From Petrolisthes cinctipes (Eukaryota > Arthropoda > Malacostraca > Decapoda > Porcellanidae): a DNA stretch of 64,000 nt. Position 1 is the first letter of the stretch; each line of letters begins with the position of its first letter. Positions 12,423 to 26,517 of this stretch are shown here, in pieces. The stretch covers positions 896,001 to 960,000 of the forward strand of contig JAWQEG010000166.1 in assembly GCA_033782935.1 (NCBI GenBank), given 5' to 3'. The notes below the pieces were generated by a model that saw only the letters and a program-made list of their open reading frames with translations, had not been told where the DNA came from and did not search any database. Made by a program: the position numbers and the translations under genes.

Positions 12423-15238
12423 GTAGGCATGTACAAATCACTTCTGGTACCCAAAAAAATCGAAATTTCGGGTGTTTTGAGCCTGAATTTGGGATATAAA
12501 CGGGTATAGAAGATGCATACACATATTGACTTTGGACACCTAAAATATCGATTTCAGCATGTTTTGGGCCTATATCTTGAAAATATTCTAGCATTGAGTA
12601 GGCATGTACAGATCGCTTCTGTGACCCAAAAATATCGAATTTTCGGGTGTTTTGAGCCTGAATTTGAGATATAAACGGGTACAGAAGATAAATACACATA
12701 TCGACTTTGGGCACCCAAAATATCGATTTTTAGCATGTTTTGGGCCTATATTTTCAAATTATTCTAGCACTGAGTAGGCATGTACAGATCGCTTAAGGGA
12801 CACAAAAATATCGAATTTTCGGTTGTTTTAAGCCTGAATTTGGGATATAAACGGGTACAGAATATGCATAAACATATTGACATTGGCCACCTAAAATATC
12901 GATTTTCAGCATGTTTTGGGCATGTTTTTTTAAAATACTCTAACACGGAGTAGGCATGATCAGATCGCTTCTGGAACCCAAAAATATCGAATTTTCGGAA
13001 GTTTTGAGCCTGAATTTGGGATATAAACTGGTACTGAAGATGCATACACATATTGACTTTGGACACCTAAAATATCGATTTCAGCATGTTTTGGGCCTAT
13101 ATCTTGAAAATATTCTAGCATTGAGTAGGCATGTACAGATCGCTTCTGTGACCCAAAAATATCGAATTTTCGGGTGTTTTGAGCCTGAATTTGAGGTATA
13201 AACGTGTACAGAAGATAAATACACATATCGACTTTGGGCACCCAAAATATCGATTTTTAGCATGTTTTGGGCCTATATTTTCAAATTATTCTAGCACTGA
13301 GTAGGCATGTACAGATCGCTTCAGGGACCCAAAAATATCGAATTTTCGGTTGTTTTGAGCCTGAATTTGGGATATAAACGGGTACAGAATATGCATAAAC
13401 ATATTGACATTGGCCACCAAAAATATCGATTTTCAGCATGTTTTGGGCATGTTTTTTTAAAATACTCTAACACGGAGAGTAGGCATGTACATATCGCTTC
13501 TATGACACAAAAATATCGAATTTTCGGGTGTTTTGAGCCTGAATTTGAGATATAAACGGGTACTGAAGATGCATGCACATATCGACTTTTTGCACCTAAA
13601 ATATCGATTTTTAACATATTTTGGGCCTGTATTTTGAAAATACTCTAACACGGAGTAGGCATGTACAGATCGCTTCTGGGACCCAAAAATATCGAATTTT
13701 CGGTTGTTTTGAGCCTGAATTTGGGATATAAACGGGTACAGAATATGCATAAACATATTGACATTGGCCACCTGAAATATCGATTTTCAGCATGTTTTGG
13801 GCCTGTTTTTTTTTAAATACTCTAACACGGAGTAGGCATGTACATATCGCTTCTGGGACCCAAAAATCTCGAATTTTCGGGTGTTTTGAGCCTGAATTTG
13901 AGATATAAACGGGTACTGAAGATGTATGCACATATCGACTTTTTGCACCTAATATATCGATATTGACCAAGTTTTGGATCTGCATCTTGAAAACATTCTA
14001 GGAAAGAGTAGGCATGTACAGATCGATTCTGGGACACAAACATATCGAATTTTCTGTTGTTTTGAGCCTGAATTTGAGATATAAACGGGTACAGAAGATG
14101 CATGCACATATCGACTTTGGACACCTAAAATATCGATTTTTAGCACGATTTGAGCCAATATTTTGAAAAAATTCGAGCAATGAGTAGGCATGTACAGATC
14201 GCTTCAGGGAGCCAAAAATATAGAATTTTCTAGTGTTTTGAGCATGAATTTGGGATATAAACGATACAGAAGATGCTTGCACATATCGACTTTTTGCACC
14301 TAAAATATAGATTTTTAGCATGTTTTGGGCTTTTATTTTAAAAATATTCTAGCACTAAGTAGGCATGTACAAATCACTTCTGGTACCCAAAAAAATCGAA
14401 ATTTCGGGTGTTTTGAGCCTGAATTTGGGATATAAACGGGTACAGAAGATGCATACACATATTGACTTTAGGAATCTAAAATATCGATTTTCAGCATGTT
14501 TTGGGCCTGTATTTTGTAAATACTCTAACACGGAGTAGGCATGTACAGATCGCTTTTGGGACCCAAAAAAATCGAATTTTCGGGTGTTTTGAGCCTGAAT
14601 TTGGGATATAAAAGGGTACAGAAGATGCATGCACATATCGACTTTAGACACATAAAATATCGATTTTGAGCAGGTTTTGGGTCTGTATCTTGAAAACATT
14701 CTAGCAAGGAGTAGGCATGTACAGATCGCATCTGGGACCCAAAAATATCGATTTTTCGGGTGTTTTGAGCCTGAATTTGAGATATAGACGGGTACAGAAC
14801 ATGCATGCATATATCGACTTTGGGCTCCGAAAATATCGATTTTTAGCATATTTTGGGCCTATATTTTAAAAATTCTCTTACACGGAGTAGGCATTTACAG
14901 ATCGCTTATGGGACCCAAAAATATCGAATTTTCTGGTGTTTTGAGCCTGAATTTGGGTTATAAACGGGTACAGAAGATGCATACACATATTGACTTTGGG
15001 CATCTAAAATATCAATTTTCAGTATGTCATGGGCCTATATTTTGAAAATATTCTAGAACTGAGTAGGCATATACAGATCGCTTCTGAGACTCAAACATAT
15101 CAAATTTTCGGTTGTTTTGAGCCAGAATTTGGGATATAAACGGGTACAGAAGATGCATAAAGATATTGACTTTGGCCACCTATAATATCAATTGTTAGCA
15201 TGTTTTGGTCCTGTTTTTTTAAAATACTCTAACATGGG
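12423..15238 (+). repeat. 16-unit HOR, copy 2 (2816 bp)
   Basis: This is a full-length copy with units starting near 12423, 12599, 12774, 12950 and onward. It shares with copy 3, but not with copies 4 and 5, the landmark change GGCATGATCAG at about 12953 and GGTACTGAAG nearby, so copies 2 and 3 are sisters. Confidence 0.9.
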
Positions 15239-18055
15239 GTAGGCATGTACAAATCACTTCTGGTACCCAAAAAAATCGAAATTTCGGGTGTTTTGAGCCT
15301 GAATTTGGGATATAAACGGGTATAGAAGATGCATACACATATTGACTTTGGACACCTAAAATATCGATTTCAGCATGTTTTGGACCTATATCTTGAAAAT
15401 ATTCTAGCATTGAGTAGGCATGTACAGATCGCTTCTGTGACCCAAAAATATCGAATTTTCGGGTGTTTTGAGCCTGAATTTGAGATATAAACGGGTACAG
15501 AAGATAAATACACAAATCAACTTTGGGCACCCAAAATATCGATTTTTAGCATGTTTTGGGCCTATATTTTCAAATTATTCTAGCACTGAGTAGGCATGTA
15601 CAGATCGCTTAAGGGACACAAAAATATCGAATTTTCGGTTGTTTTAAGCCTGAATTTGGGATATAAACGGGTACAGAATATGCATAAACATATTGACATT
15701 GGCCACCTAAAATATCGATTTTCAGCATGTTTTGGGCATGTTTTTTTAAAATACTCTAACACGGAGTAGGCATGATCAGATCGCTTCTGGAACCCAAAAA
15801 TATCGAATTTTCGGAAGTTTTGAGCCTGAATTTGGGATATAAACTGGTACTGAAGATGCATACACATATTGACTTTGGACACCTAAAATATCGATTTCAG
15901 CATGTTTTGGGCCTATATCTTGAAAATATTCTAGCATTGAGTAGGCATGTACAGATCGCTTCTGTGACCCAAAAATATCAAATTTTCGGGTGTTTTGAGC
16001 CTGAATTTGAGGTATAAACGTGTACAGAAGATAAATACACATATCGACTTTGGGCACCCAAAATATCGATTTTTAGCATGTTTTGGGCCTATATTTTCAA
16101 ATTATTCTAGCACTGAGTAGGCATGTACAGATCGCTTCAGGGACCCAAAAATATCGAATTTTCGGTTGTTTTGAGCCTGAATTTGGGATATAAACGGGTA
16201 CAGAATATGCATAAACATATTGACATTGGCCACCAAAAATATCGATTTTCAGCATGTTTTGGGCATGTTTTTTTAAAAATACTCTAACACGGAGAGTAGG
16301 CATGTACATATCGCTTCTATGACACAAAAATATCGAATTTTCGGGTGTTTTGAGCCTGAATTTGAGATATAAACGGGTACTGAAGATGCATGCACATATC
16401 GACTTTTTGCACCTAAAATATCGATTTTTAACATATTTTGGGCCTGTATTTTGAAAATACTCTAACACGGAGTAGGCATGTACAGATCGCTTCTGGGACC
16501 CAAAAATATCGAATTTTCGGTTGTTTTGAGCCTGAATTTGGGATATAAACGGGTACAGAATATGCATAAACATATTGACATTGGCCACCTGAAATATCGA
16601 TTTTCAGCATGTTTTGGGCCTGTTTTTTTTTAAATACTCTAACACGGAGTAGGCATGTACATATCGCTTCTGGGACCCAAAAATCTCGAATTTTCGGGTG
16701 TTTTGAGCCTGAATTTGAGATATAAACGGGTACTGAAGATGTATGCACATATCGACTTTTTGCACCTAATATATCGATATTGACCAAGTTTTGGATCTGC
16801 ATCTTGAAAACATTCTAGGAAAGAGTAGGCATGTACAGATCGATTCTGGGACACAAACATATCGAATTTTCTGTTGTTTTGAGCCTGAATTTGAGATATA
16901 AACGGGTACAGAAGATGCATGCACATATCGACTTTGGACACCTAAAATATCGATTTTTAGCACGATTTGAGCCAATATTTTGAAAAAATTCGAGCAATGA
17001 GTAGGCATGTACAGATCGCTTCAGGGAGCCAAAAATATAGAATTTTCTAGTGTTTTGAGCATGAATTTGGGATATAAACGATACAGAAGATGCTTGCACA
17101 TATCGACTTTTTGCACCTAAAATATAGATTTTTAGCATGTTTTGGGCTTTTATTTTAAAAATATTCTAGCACTAAGTAGGCATGTACAAATCACTTCTGG
17201 TACCCAAAAAAATCGAAATTTCGGGTGTTTTGAGCCTGAATTTGGGATATAAACGGGTACAGAAGATGCATACACATATTGACTTTAGGAATCTAAAATA
17301 TCGATTTTCAGCATGTTTTGGGCCTGTATTTTTTAAATACTCTAACACGGAGTAGGCATGTACAGATCGCTTTTGGGACCCAAAAAAATCGAATTTTCGG
17401 GTGTTTTGAGCCTGAATTTGGGATATAAAAGGGTACAGAAGATGCATGCACATATCGACTTTAGACACATAAAATATCGATTTTGAGCAGGTTTTGGGTC
17501 TGTATCTTGAAAACATTCTAGCAAGGAGTAGGCATGTACAGATCGCATCTGGGACCCAAAAATATCGATTTTTCGGGTGTTTTGAGCCTGAATTTGAGAT
17601 ATAGACGGGTACAGAACATGCATGCATATATCGACTTTGGGCTCCGAAAATATCGATTTTTAGCATATTTTGGGCCTATATTTTAAAAATTCTCTTACAC
17701 GGAGTAGGCATTTACAGATCGCTTATGGGACCCAAAAATATCGAATTTTCTGGTGTTTTGAGCCTGAATTTGGGTTATAAACGGGTACAGAAGATGCATA
17801 CACATATTGACTTTGGGCATCTAAAATATCAATTTTCAGTATGTCATGGGCCTATATTTTGAAAATATTCTAGAACTGAGTAGGCATATACAGATCGCTT
17901 CTGAGACTCAAACATATCAAATTTTCGGTTGTTTTGAGCCAGAATTTGGGATATAAACGGGTACAGAAGATGCATAAAGATATTGACTTTGGCCACCTAT
18001 AATATCAATTGTTAGCATGTTTTGGTCCTGTTTTTTTAAAATACTCTAACATGGG
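15239..18055 (+). repeat. 16-unit HOR, copy 3 (2817 bp)
   Basis: This is a full-length copy almost identical to copy 2. The extra base relative to copy 2 lies in the TTTTTTTAAAAATAC tract near 16270. It shares the GGCATGATCAG change with copy 2, and the AAAGATATTGAC change in its position-16 unit with copies 2, 4 and 5. Confidence 0.9.
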
Positions 18056-19991
18056 GTAGGCATGTACAAATCACTTCTGGTACCCAAAAAAATCGAAATT
18101 TCGGGTGTTTTGAGCCTGAATTTGGGATATAAACGGGTATAGAAGATGCATACACATATTGACTTTGGACACCTAAAATATCGATTTCAGCATGTTTTGG
18201 GCCTATATCTTGAAAATATTCTAGCATTGAGTAGGCATGTACAGATCGCTTCTGTGACCCAAAAATATCGAATTTTCGGGTGTTTTGAGCCTGAATTTGA
18301 GATATAAACGGGTACAGAAGATAAATACACATATCAACTTTGGGCACCCAAAATATCGATTTTTAGCATGTTTTGGGCCTATATTTTCAAATTATTCTAG
18401 CACTGAGTAGGCATGTACAGATCGCTTAAGGGACACAAAAATATCGAATTTTCGGTTGTTTTAAGCCTGAATTTGGGATATAAACGGGTACAGAATATGC
18501 ATAAACATATTGACATTGGCCACCTAAAATATCGATTTTCAGCATGTTTTGGGCATGTTTTTTTAAAATACTCTAACACGGAGTAGGCATGTACAGATCG
18601 CTTCTGGAACCCAAAAATATCGAATTTTCGGAAGTTTTGAGCCTGAATTTGGGATATAAACTGGTATAGAAGATGCATACACATATTGACTTTGGACACC
18701 TAAAATATCGATTTCAGCATGTTTTGGGCCTATATCTTGAAAATATTCTAGCATTGAGTAGGCATGTACAGATCGCTTCTGTGACCCAAAAATATCGAAT
18801 TTTCGGGTGTTTTGAGCCTGAATTTGAGGTATAAACGTGTACAGAAGATAAATACACATATCGACTTTGGGCACCCAAAATATCGATTTTTAGCATGTTT
18901 TGGGCCTATATTTTCAAATTATTCTAGCACTGAGTAGGCATGTACAGATCGCTTCAGGGACCCAAAAATATCGAATTTTCGGTTGTTTTGAGCCTGAATT
19001 TGGGATATAAACGGGTACAGAATATGCATAAACATATTGACATTGGCCACCAAAAATATCGATTTTCAGCATGTTTTGGGCATGTTTTTTTAAAATACTC
19101 TAACACGGAGAGTAGGCATGTACATATCGCTTCTATGACACAAAAATATCGAAATTTCGGGTGTTTTGAGCCTGAATTTGGGATATAAACGGGTACAGAA
19201 GATGCATACACATATTGACTTTAGGAATCTAAAATATCGATTTTCAGCATGTTTTGGGCCTGTATTTTGTAAATACTCTAACACGGAGTAGGCATGTACA
19301 GATCGCTTTTGGGACCCAAAAAAATCGAATTTTCGGGTGTTTTGAGCCTGAATTTGGCATATAAAAGGGTACAGAAGATGCATGCACATATCGACTTTAG
19401 ACACATAAAATATCGATTTTGAGCAGGTTTTGGGTCTGTATCTTGAAAACATTCTAGCAAGGAGTAGGCATGTACAGATCGCATCTGGGACCCAAAAATA
19501 TCGATTTTTCGGGTGTTTTGAGCCTGAATTTGAGATATAGACGGGTACAGAACATGAATGCATATATCGACTTTGGGCTCCGAAAATATCGATTTTTAGC
19601 ATATTTTGGGCCTATATTTTAAAAATTCTCTTACACGGAGTAGGCATTTACAGATCGCTTATGGGACCCTAAAATATCGAATTTTCTGGTGTTTTGAGCC
19701 TGAATTTGGGTTATAAACGGGTACAGAAGATGCATACACATATTGACTTTGGGCATCTAAAATATCAATTTTCAGTATGTCATGGGCCTATATTTTGAAA
19801 ATATTCTAGAACTGAGTAGGCATATACAGATCGCTTCTGAGACTCAAACATATCAAATTTTCGGTTGTTTTGAGCCAGAATTTGGGATATAAACGGGTAC
19901 AGAAGATGCATAAAGATATTGACTTTGGCCACCTATAATATCAATTGTTAGCATGTTTTGGTCCTGTTTTTTTAAAATACTCTAACATGGG
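18056..19991 (+). repeat. 16-unit HOR, copy 4 (11 units, 1936 bp)
   Basis: Positions 1-6 are intact. Position 7 (CTTCTATGACAC) then fuses with position 12 at about 19141-19180, which removes five units. Positions 13-16 follow normally. The joint lies in an AAATATCGAA/ATTTCGGGTG segment shared by both parents. Confidence 0.88.
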
Positions 19992-21850
19992 GTAGGCATG
20001 TACAAATCACTTCTGGTACCCAAAAAAATCGAAATTTCGGGTGTTTTGAGCCTGAATTTGGGATATAAACGGGTATAGAAGATGCATACACATATTGACT
20101 TTGGACACCTAAAATATCGATTTCAGCATGTTTTGGGCCTATATCTTGAAAATATTCTAGCATTGAGTAGGCATGTACAGATCGCTTCTGTGACCCAAAA
20201 ATATCGAATTTTCGGGTGTTTTGAGCCTGAATTTGAGATATAAACGGGTACAGAAGATAAATACACATATCGACTTTGGGCACCCAAAATATCGATTTTT
20301 AGCATGTTTTGGGCCTATATTTTCAAATTATTCTAGCACTGAGTAGGCATGTACAGATCGCTTAAGGGACACAAAAATATCGAATTTTCGGTTGTTTTAA
20401 GCCTGAATTTGGGATATAAACGGGTACAGAATATGCATAAACATATTGACATTGGCCACCTAAAATATCGATTTTCAGCATGTTTTGGGCATGTTTTTTT
20501 AAAATACTCTAACACGGAGTAGGCATGTACAGATCGCTTCTGGAACCCAAAAATATCGAATTTTCGGAAGTTTTGAGCCTGAATTTGGGATATAAACTGG
20601 TATAGAAGATGCATACACATATTGACTTTGGACACCTAAAATATCGATTTCAGCATGTTTTGGGCCTATATCTTGAAAATATTCTAGCATTGAGTAGGCA
20701 TGTACAGATCGCTTCTGTGACCCAAAAATATCGAATTTTCGGGTGTTTTGAGCCTGAATTTGAGGTATAAACGTGTACAGAAGATAAATACACATATCGA
20801 CTTTGGGCACCCAAAATATCGATTTTTAGCATGTTTTGGGCCTATATTTTCAAATTATTCTAGCACTGAGTAGGCATGTACAGATCGCTTCAGGGACCCA
20901 AAAATATCGAATTTTCGGTTGTTTTGAGCCTGAATTTGGGATATAAACGGGTACAGAATATGCATAAACATATTGACATTGGCCACCAAAAATATCGATT
21001 TTCAGCATGTTTTGGGCATGTTTTTTTAAAATACTCTAACACGGAGAGTAGGCATGTACATATCGCTTCTATGACACAAAAATATCGAATTTTCGGGTGT
21101 TTTGAGCCTGAATTTGAGATATAAACGGGTACTGAAGATGTATGCACATATCGACTTTTTGCACCTAATATATCGATATTGACCAAGTTTTGGATCTGCA
21201 TCTTGAAAACATTCTAGGAAAGAGTAGGCATGTACAGATCGATTCTGGGACACAAACATATCGAATTTTCTGTTGTTTTGAGCCTGAATTTGAGATATAA
21301 ACGGGTACAGAAGATGCATGCACATATCGACTTTGGACACCTAAAATATCGATTTTTAGCACGATTTGAGCCAATATTTTGAAAAAATTCGAGCAATGAG
21401 TAAGCATGTACAGATCGCTTCAGGGAGCCAAAAATATAGAATTTTCTAGTGTTTTGAGCATGAATTTGGGATATAAACGCTACAGAAGATGCTTGCACAT
21501 ATCGACTTTTTGCACCTAAAATATAGATTTTTAGCATGTTTTGGGCTTTTATTTTAAAAATATTCTAGCACTAAGTAGGCATGTACAAATCACTTCTGGT
21601 ACCCAAAAAAATCGAAATTTCGGGTGTTTTGAGCCTGAATTTGGGATATAAACGGGTACAGAAGATGCATACACATATTGACTTTAGGAATCTAAAATAT
21701 CGATTTTCAGCATGTTTTGGGCCTGTATTTTGTAAATACTCTAACACGGAGTAGGCATGTACAGATCGCTTCTGGGACCCAAAAAAAATCGAATTTTCGG
21801 GTGTTTTGAGCCTGAATTTGGGATATAAAAGGGTACAGAAGATGCATACA
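19992..21850 (+). repeat. 16-unit HOR, copy 5 (partial, 2 units deleted)
   Basis: Positions 1-6 match copy 4. Position 7 fuses with position 9 at about 21080-21140, then positions 10-13 follow. At about 21850 the order breaks and units of the 7.8-8.6 kb type follow. This is the right edge of the 16-unit domain. Confidence 0.82.
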
Positions 21851-24043
21851 CATATTGACTGTGGCCACCAAAAATATCGATTTTTAGCATATTTTGGGTC
21901 TATATTTTAAAAATATTCTAGCACTGAGTAGGCATGTACAGATCGCTTCTGGGACCCAAAAAAATTGAATTTTCGGGTGTTTTGAACCTAAATTTGAGTT
22001 ATAAACGGGTTCTGAAGATGCATGCACATATCGACTTTTTGCACCTAAAATATCGATTTTTAGCATGTTTTGTTCCTATATTTTGAAAATATTTTAACAC
22101 GGAGAAGGCATGTACAGATCGCTTCTGGGACCTAAAAATATCGAATTTTCTGGTGTTTTGAGCCTGAATTTGGGTTATAAACGGGTACAGAAGATGCATA
22201 CACATATTGACTTTGGGCATCTAAAATATCAATTTTCAGTATGTCATGGGCCTATATTTTGAAAATATTCTAGCACTGAGTAGGCATATACAGATCGCTT
22301 CTTGGACCAAAAAATATCGAATTTTCAGGTGTTTTGAGCCTGAATTCGATATATAAACGGGTACAGATGATGCATGCACATATCGACTTTGGGCACCCAA
22401 AATTTCGATTTTTAGCATGTTTTGGGACTGTATTTTGAAAATACTTTAACACGGAGTAGGCATGTACAGATCGCTTCTGGGACCTAAAAATATCGAAGTT
22501 TCGGGTGTTTTGAGCCTGAATTTGTTATATAAACGGGTATTGAAGATACATGCACATATCGACTTTTTGCACCTAAAATATCGATTTTGAGCAGGTTTTG
22601 GGTCTGTATCTTGAAAACATTCTAGCAAGGAGTAGGCATGTACAGATCGCTTCTGGGACCCAAAAACATCGAACTTTCGGGTGTTATGAGCCTGAATTTG
22701 ATATATAAACGGGTACATAAGATGCATGCACATATCGACTTTGGGCACCCAAAATATCGATTTTTAGCACGATTTGAGCCTATATTTTGAAAAAATTCTA
22801 GCACTGTGTAGGCATGTACAGATCGCTTCTTGTACCAAAAATATCGATTTTTCGGGTATATTAAGCCTGAATTTGGGATATAAACGAGTTCAGAAGATGC
22901 ATACACATATTGACTTTGGGCACCTAAAATATCGATTTTAAGCATGTTTTGGGCATATATTTTGAAAATATTCTAGCACTGAGTAGGCATGTACAGATCG
23001 CTTCTGTGACCCAAAAACATAGAATTTTCAGGTGTTTTGAGCCTGAATTTGAGATATAAACGTGTACTGAAGATGCATGCACATATCGACTTTGGGCACC
23101 TAAAATATCGATTTTGACCATGTTTTGGGTCTGTATCTTGAAAACATTCTAGCAAGAAGTAGGCATGTACAAATCGCTTCTGGGACCCCCCAAAAAAAAC
23201 GAATTTTCGGGTGTTATGAGCCTTAATTCAATATATATACGGGTACAGATGATACATGCACATATCGACTTTTTGCACCTAAAATATCGATTTTGACCAT
23301 GTTTTGGGTCTGTATCTTGAAAACATTCTTGCAAGGAGTAGGCATGTACAGATCGCTTCTGGGACCTAAAAAAAAAAACGAATTTTCGGGCATTTTAAGC
23401 CAGAATTTGAGATATAAACGTGTACAGAAAATGCATGCACATATCGACTTTAGGCACCGAAAATATCGATTTTGAGCATGTTTTGGGCCTGTATTTTGAA
23501 AATACTCTTACACGGAGTAGGCATGTACGGATCGCTTCTTGGACTCAAAAATATCGATTTTTCAGGGGTTTTGAGCCTGAATTTGATATATAAACGGGTA
23601 CAGTAGATGCATGCACATATCGATTTTGGGCACCCAAAATATCGATTTTGATCATGTTTTGGGCCTGTTTTTTTTAAATACTCTAACACGGAGTAGGCAT
23701 GTACCGATCGCTTATGGGACCCAAAAACATCGAACTTTCGGGTGTTATGAGCCTGAATTTTATATATAAACGGGTACAGAAGATGCATGCACATATCGAC
23801 TTTGGAAACCAAAAATATCTATTTTTAGCGCGATTTGAGCCTATATTTTGAAAAAATTCTAGCACTGTGTAGGCATGTACAGATCGCTTCTGTGACTAAA
23901 AACTATCGAATTTTCGGGTGTTTTGAGCCTGAATTTGGGATATAAACGGGTACAGAAGAAGTATACACATATCGACTTTAGGCACATAAAATATCGATTT
24001 TCAGCATGTTTTAGGCCTGTATTTTGAAAATATTCTAGCACTG
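21851..24043 (+). repeat. Condensed relative of the 1-4 kb domain
   Basis: Units resemble 7.8-8.6 kb first. From 22280 they resemble 1238, 1414, 1942, 2471, 2645 and 2821 in that order (22280, 22456, 22632, 22808, 22984, 23160). Several units present in the left domain are skipped. From about 23270 the sequence joins the 1414-bp type repeat. Confidence 0.75.
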
Positions 24044-25458
24044 AGTAGGCAGGTACAGATCGCTACTAGGACCCAAAAATATCGAATATTCGAGTGTTAT
24101 GAGCCTAAATTTGAGATATAAACGGGTACAGAAGATGAATGCACATATTGACTTTGGCCACATAAAATATCGATTTTCAATATGTTTTGGGCCTGTATTT
24201 TTAAAATACTCTAACACGGAGTAGGCATGTACATATCGCTTCTGGGACCCTAAACAATAAAATTTTCGGTTGTTTTGAGCTTGAATTTGTGCTATAAACG
24301 GGTATTGAAGATGAATGCACATATCGACTTTTTGCACCTAAAATATCGATTTTGACCATGTTTTGGGTCTGTATCTTGAAAACATTCTTGCAAGGAGTAG
24401 GCATGTACAGATCGCTTCTGGGACCTAAAAAAAAAAACGAATTTTCGGGCATTTTAAGCCTGAATTTGAGATATAAACGGTTGCAGAACATGCATGCACA
24501 TATCGACTTTGGGCACCTAAAATATCGATTTTTAATATGTTTTGGGCCTGTATTCTGAAAATACTCTTACACGGAGTAGGCATGTACATATCGTTTCTGG
24601 GACACAAACATATCAAATTTTCTGGTGTTTTGAGCCTGAATTTGGGTTATAAACGGGTACAGAAGATGTATACGCATATTGACTTTGGGCACCTAAAATA
24701 TCGATTTTCAGCATGTTTTTGGCCTATATTTTAAAAATATTCTAGCACTGAGTAGGCATGTACAGATCGCTTCTGGGACCCTAAAAAATTTAATTTTCGG
24801 TTGTTTTGAGCTTGAATTTGTGATATAAACGGGTATTGAAGATGCATGCACATATCGACTTTTTGCACCTAAAATATCGATTTTGACCATGTTTTGGGTC
24901 TGTATCTTGAAAACATTCTTGCAAGGAGTAGGCATGTACAGATCGCTTCTGGGACCTAAAAAAAAAAACGAATTTTCGGGCATTTTAAGCCAGAATTTGA
25001 GATATAAACGGGTACAGAAAATGCATGCACATATCGACTTTGGGCACCGAAAATATCGATTTTGAGCATGTTTTGGGCCTGTATTTTTAAAATACTCTTA
25101 CACGGAGTAGGCATGTACGGATCGCTTCTTGGACTCAAAAATATCGATTTTTCAGGAGTTTTGAGCCTGAATTTGATATATAAACGGGTACAGTAGATGC
25201 ATGCACATATCGATTTTGGGCACCCAAAATATCGATTTTGATCATGTTTTGGGCCTGTTTTTTTTAAATACTCTAACACGGAGTAGGCATGTACCGATCG
25301 CTTATGGGACCCAAAAACATCGAATTTTCGGGTGTTTTGAGCCTGTATTTGGGATATAAACGGGTACAGAAGAAGCATACACATATCGACTTTAGGCACA
25401 TAAAATATCGATTTTCAGCATGTTTTAGGCCTGTATTTTGAAAATATTCTAGCACTGA
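24044..25458 (+). repeat. Eight-unit repeat of 1415 bp, copy c
   Basis: It starts with the GCTACTAGGACCC unit and keeps the same unit order as 4493-5906. It carries private changes, for example TTTTTAATATG at about 24530 and CGTTTCTGGG at about 24592. Confidence 0.85.
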
Positions 25459-26517
25459 GTAGGCAGGTACAGATCGCTACTAGGACCCAAAAATATCGAA
25501 TATTCGAGTGTTATGAGCCTAAATTTGATATATAAACGGGTACAGAAGATGAATTCACATATTGACTTTGGCCACATAAAATATCGATTTTCAATATGTT
25601 TTGGGCCTGTATTTTTAAAATACTCTAACACGGAGTAGGCATGTACAGATCGCTTCTGGGACCCTAAAAAATAAAATTTTCGATTGTTTTGAGCTTGAAT
25701 TTGTGATATAAACGGGTATTGAAGATGCATGCACATATCGACTTTTTGCACCTAAAATATCGATTTTGACCATGTTTTGGGTCTGTATCTTGAAAACATT
25801 CTTGCAAGGAGTAGGCATGTACAGATCGCTTCTGGGACCTAAAAAAAAAAACGAATTTTCGGGCATTTTAAGCCAGAATTTGAGATATAAACGGGTACAG
25901 AAAATGCATGCACATATCGACTTTGGGCACCGAAAATATCGATTTTGAGCATGTTTTGGGCCTGTATTTTGAAAATACTCTTACACGGAGTAGGCATGTA
26001 CGGATCGCTTCTTGGACTCAAAAATATCGATTTTTCAGGGGTTTTGAGCCTGAATTTGATATATAAACGGGTACAGTAGATGCATGCACATATCGATTTT
26101 GGGCACCCAAAATATCGATTTTGATCATGTTTTGGGCCTGTTTTTTTTAAATACTCTAACACGGAGTAGGCATGTACCGATCGCTTATGGGACCCAAAAA
26201 CATCGAATTTTCGGGTGTTATGAGCCTGAATTTTATATATAAATGGGTACAGAAGATGCATGCACATATCGACTTTGGAAACCAAAAATATCTATTTTTA
26301 GCGCGATTTGAGCCAATATTTTGAAAAAATTCTAGCACTGTGTAGGCATGTACAGATCGCTTCTGTGACTAAAAACTATCGAATTTTCGGGTGTTTTGAG
26401 CCTGAATTTGGGATATAAACGGGTACAGAAGAAGCATACACATATCGACTTTAGGCACATAAAATATCGATTTTCAGCATGTTTTAGGCCTGTATTTTGA
26501 AAATATTCTAGCACTGA
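25459..26517 (+). repeat. Eight-unit repeat shortened to six units (1059 bp), copy d
   Basis: It begins with the same GCTACTAGGACCC unit. It lacks the second 11-A unit and the GGGACACAAAC unit, while later units are kept. The next copy starts at 26518. Confidence 0.78.
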
